From Cladopsammia gracilis (taxonomy: Eukaryota > Cnidaria > Anthozoa > Scleractinia > Dendrophylliidae), in assembly GCA_022457155.1 (NCBI GenBank), contig JAJGOT010000562.1:248001-312000 (forward strand): a DNA stretch of 64,000 nucleotides, given 5' to 3'. The notes beneath the pieces are model-generated. The model saw nothing but the letters and a program-made list of their open reading frames with translations, was not told the DNA's origin and ran no database searches. Within the stretch, counting starts at the first letter, position 1. The number at the start of each line of letters is the position of its first letter. This document shows positions 63,151-64,000 of the stretch, in pieces. The position numbers and the translations under genes are program-made.

Positions 63151-64000
63151 CAGAAACCATAGATGATGATTCAGGAGGAGTGGGTAGATCAAGCACAACA
63201 TAACGATATTGGCTTCGCATTATTAAAACGTTTTTCTCTTCATAAATGAAAACAAATATAGTATCATCTGCTTTTGCTTTTTTATAAAGGAATTATGTTA
63301 TCATTATATTGTTGACGTGTTTATGTTGCAGTCCTAAAGTGGAAAAGGCAGGTTTTATAAGGACTATATTACCTTGAGTGTGATAACAATCCCTTTTAAG
63401 AAACCAAGATGTAATGTTGGCGGTAGCAATTTAATGTAAGTTAAGCACGGTTTCATAAAACGCAACGCTGTAAAACGTCTAATTTGGTAAATAAAAAATG
63501 GAGAGAAATATATATATTTTGACTACTTGTTTTGCTTACATAATCAAGGTTTGTTCATATGAGTCTGGTAACTGAGAACACAGATTGCATGCATATCTGT
63601 ACTGTCTTCTATGCGGAAAAAGAAGTTGATCTGTTCATAGGTTGGTTAGGTCCAACACCTTCACTCCTACCATTTAAGTGTGTAATATGATTTTAACTTT
63701 TGAGTCTGTGGATGAAATCTTACGTTGCGAGCACCATTTAAATGGAAGCACTTCAGCTACACTTTCCCATGGTGCTGTTTGTTTTATCATTGTTTAAAGC
63801 TTTATTAGGCATTATTATACGACAATGCTGTTGCGAAGCAGCATCTGTCCTGGTTTACCGCTGCAAAATGGATTTGGAAGAAGAAAGGAATCATAACTGC
63901 AATCCTGGCCACTTCGTTTAGGACACTTAGCGATTCTTCACAAAAAAGCTCGACTTCTTCATGTAATCCTCTCCCCTCCCCCCCCCCCCCCCCCCAACCC
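63151..64000. other. 3' UTR and downstream sequence
   Basis: No further gene seen. A splice-acceptor-like TTATGTTGCAG lies at about 63,335 but leads to a stop after nine codons. The window ends in a C-run (about 63,978-63,996), possibly another copy of the poly-C family. Confidence 0.4.
63490..63495 (+). terminator. Candidate polyadenylation signal AATAAA
   Basis: First AATAAA after the receptor stop, about 340 bp downstream, in an AT-rich stretch. Plausible 3' end of the transcript; no other evidence. Confidence 0.4.

Noticed and set aside
63325..63390. Possible further tail exon after TTATGTTGCAG
   Set aside because: Would require a donor before the clear stop at 63148-63150, and it stops after nine codons.

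Overview
This window looks like nuclear DNA of an early-branching animal, most likely a cnidarian such as a stony coral. It has AT-rich introns with GT-AG splice sites and a leucine-rich-repeat GPCR of the relaxin-receptor/LGR type. It also carries a mixed repeat load: Polinton-type PolB, L2/CR1-like LINEs, Penelope-like GIY-YIG modules, a Crypton relic, tRNA-derived SINEs and many foldback MITEs. Nothing here is prokaryotic. The taxonomic call is inference from content, because no marker gene is present.

Layout. 1-7,902 is a giant imperfect palindrome with arms of about 3.95 kb and its centre near 3,989. Each arm holds a two-monomer higher-order repeat of about 370 bp. The left end carries promoter-like DNA facing out of the window. 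7,903-12,768 continues from the right arm with a promoter, a 50-codon truncated copy of a PolB N-terminus, a divergent basic ORF, a second promoter with a TATA box, and a degraded but motif-complete protein-primed-type DNA polymerase B. A three-copy hairpin repeat follows it. 13,545-16,480 is a minus-strand, internally deleted LINE.

18,835-63,150 is the 3' part of one large plus-strand gene. I can follow 24 exons. Seventeen are single-LRR cassettes, all with phase-2 borders and nearly all exactly 72 nt. One is an odd 90-nt linker exon. One 1,009-nt exon encodes the LRR cap and the whole seven-helix domain. Five exons encode a C-terminal tail of about 842 residues that is strongly acidic and ends in a 47-residue minisatellite repeated about ten times. 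The signal peptide and any 5' exons are not visible.

The introns hold repeats: a poly-C/poly-G-bounded dispersed family, hairpin-led repeats with an octamer motif, Harbinger-, mariner- and hAT-like foldbacks, a 2-kb minisatellite of 37-bp units inside a TIR-bounded carrier, a 12-bp minisatellite, and in the intron after the 7TM exon a cluster of palindromic Penelope-like modules. Several of these carry hammerhead-ribozyme-like cores (CTGANGA, stem II, GAAA).

How the parts relate: the receptor is one transcription unit whose LRR ectodomain, 7TM core and acidic tail are co-spliced. The polymerase region is a separate virus-like or Polinton-like insertion, much richer in GC than its surroundings. 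All remaining coding fragments are transposon relics. No searches could be run, so family assignments rest on motifs read by eye.
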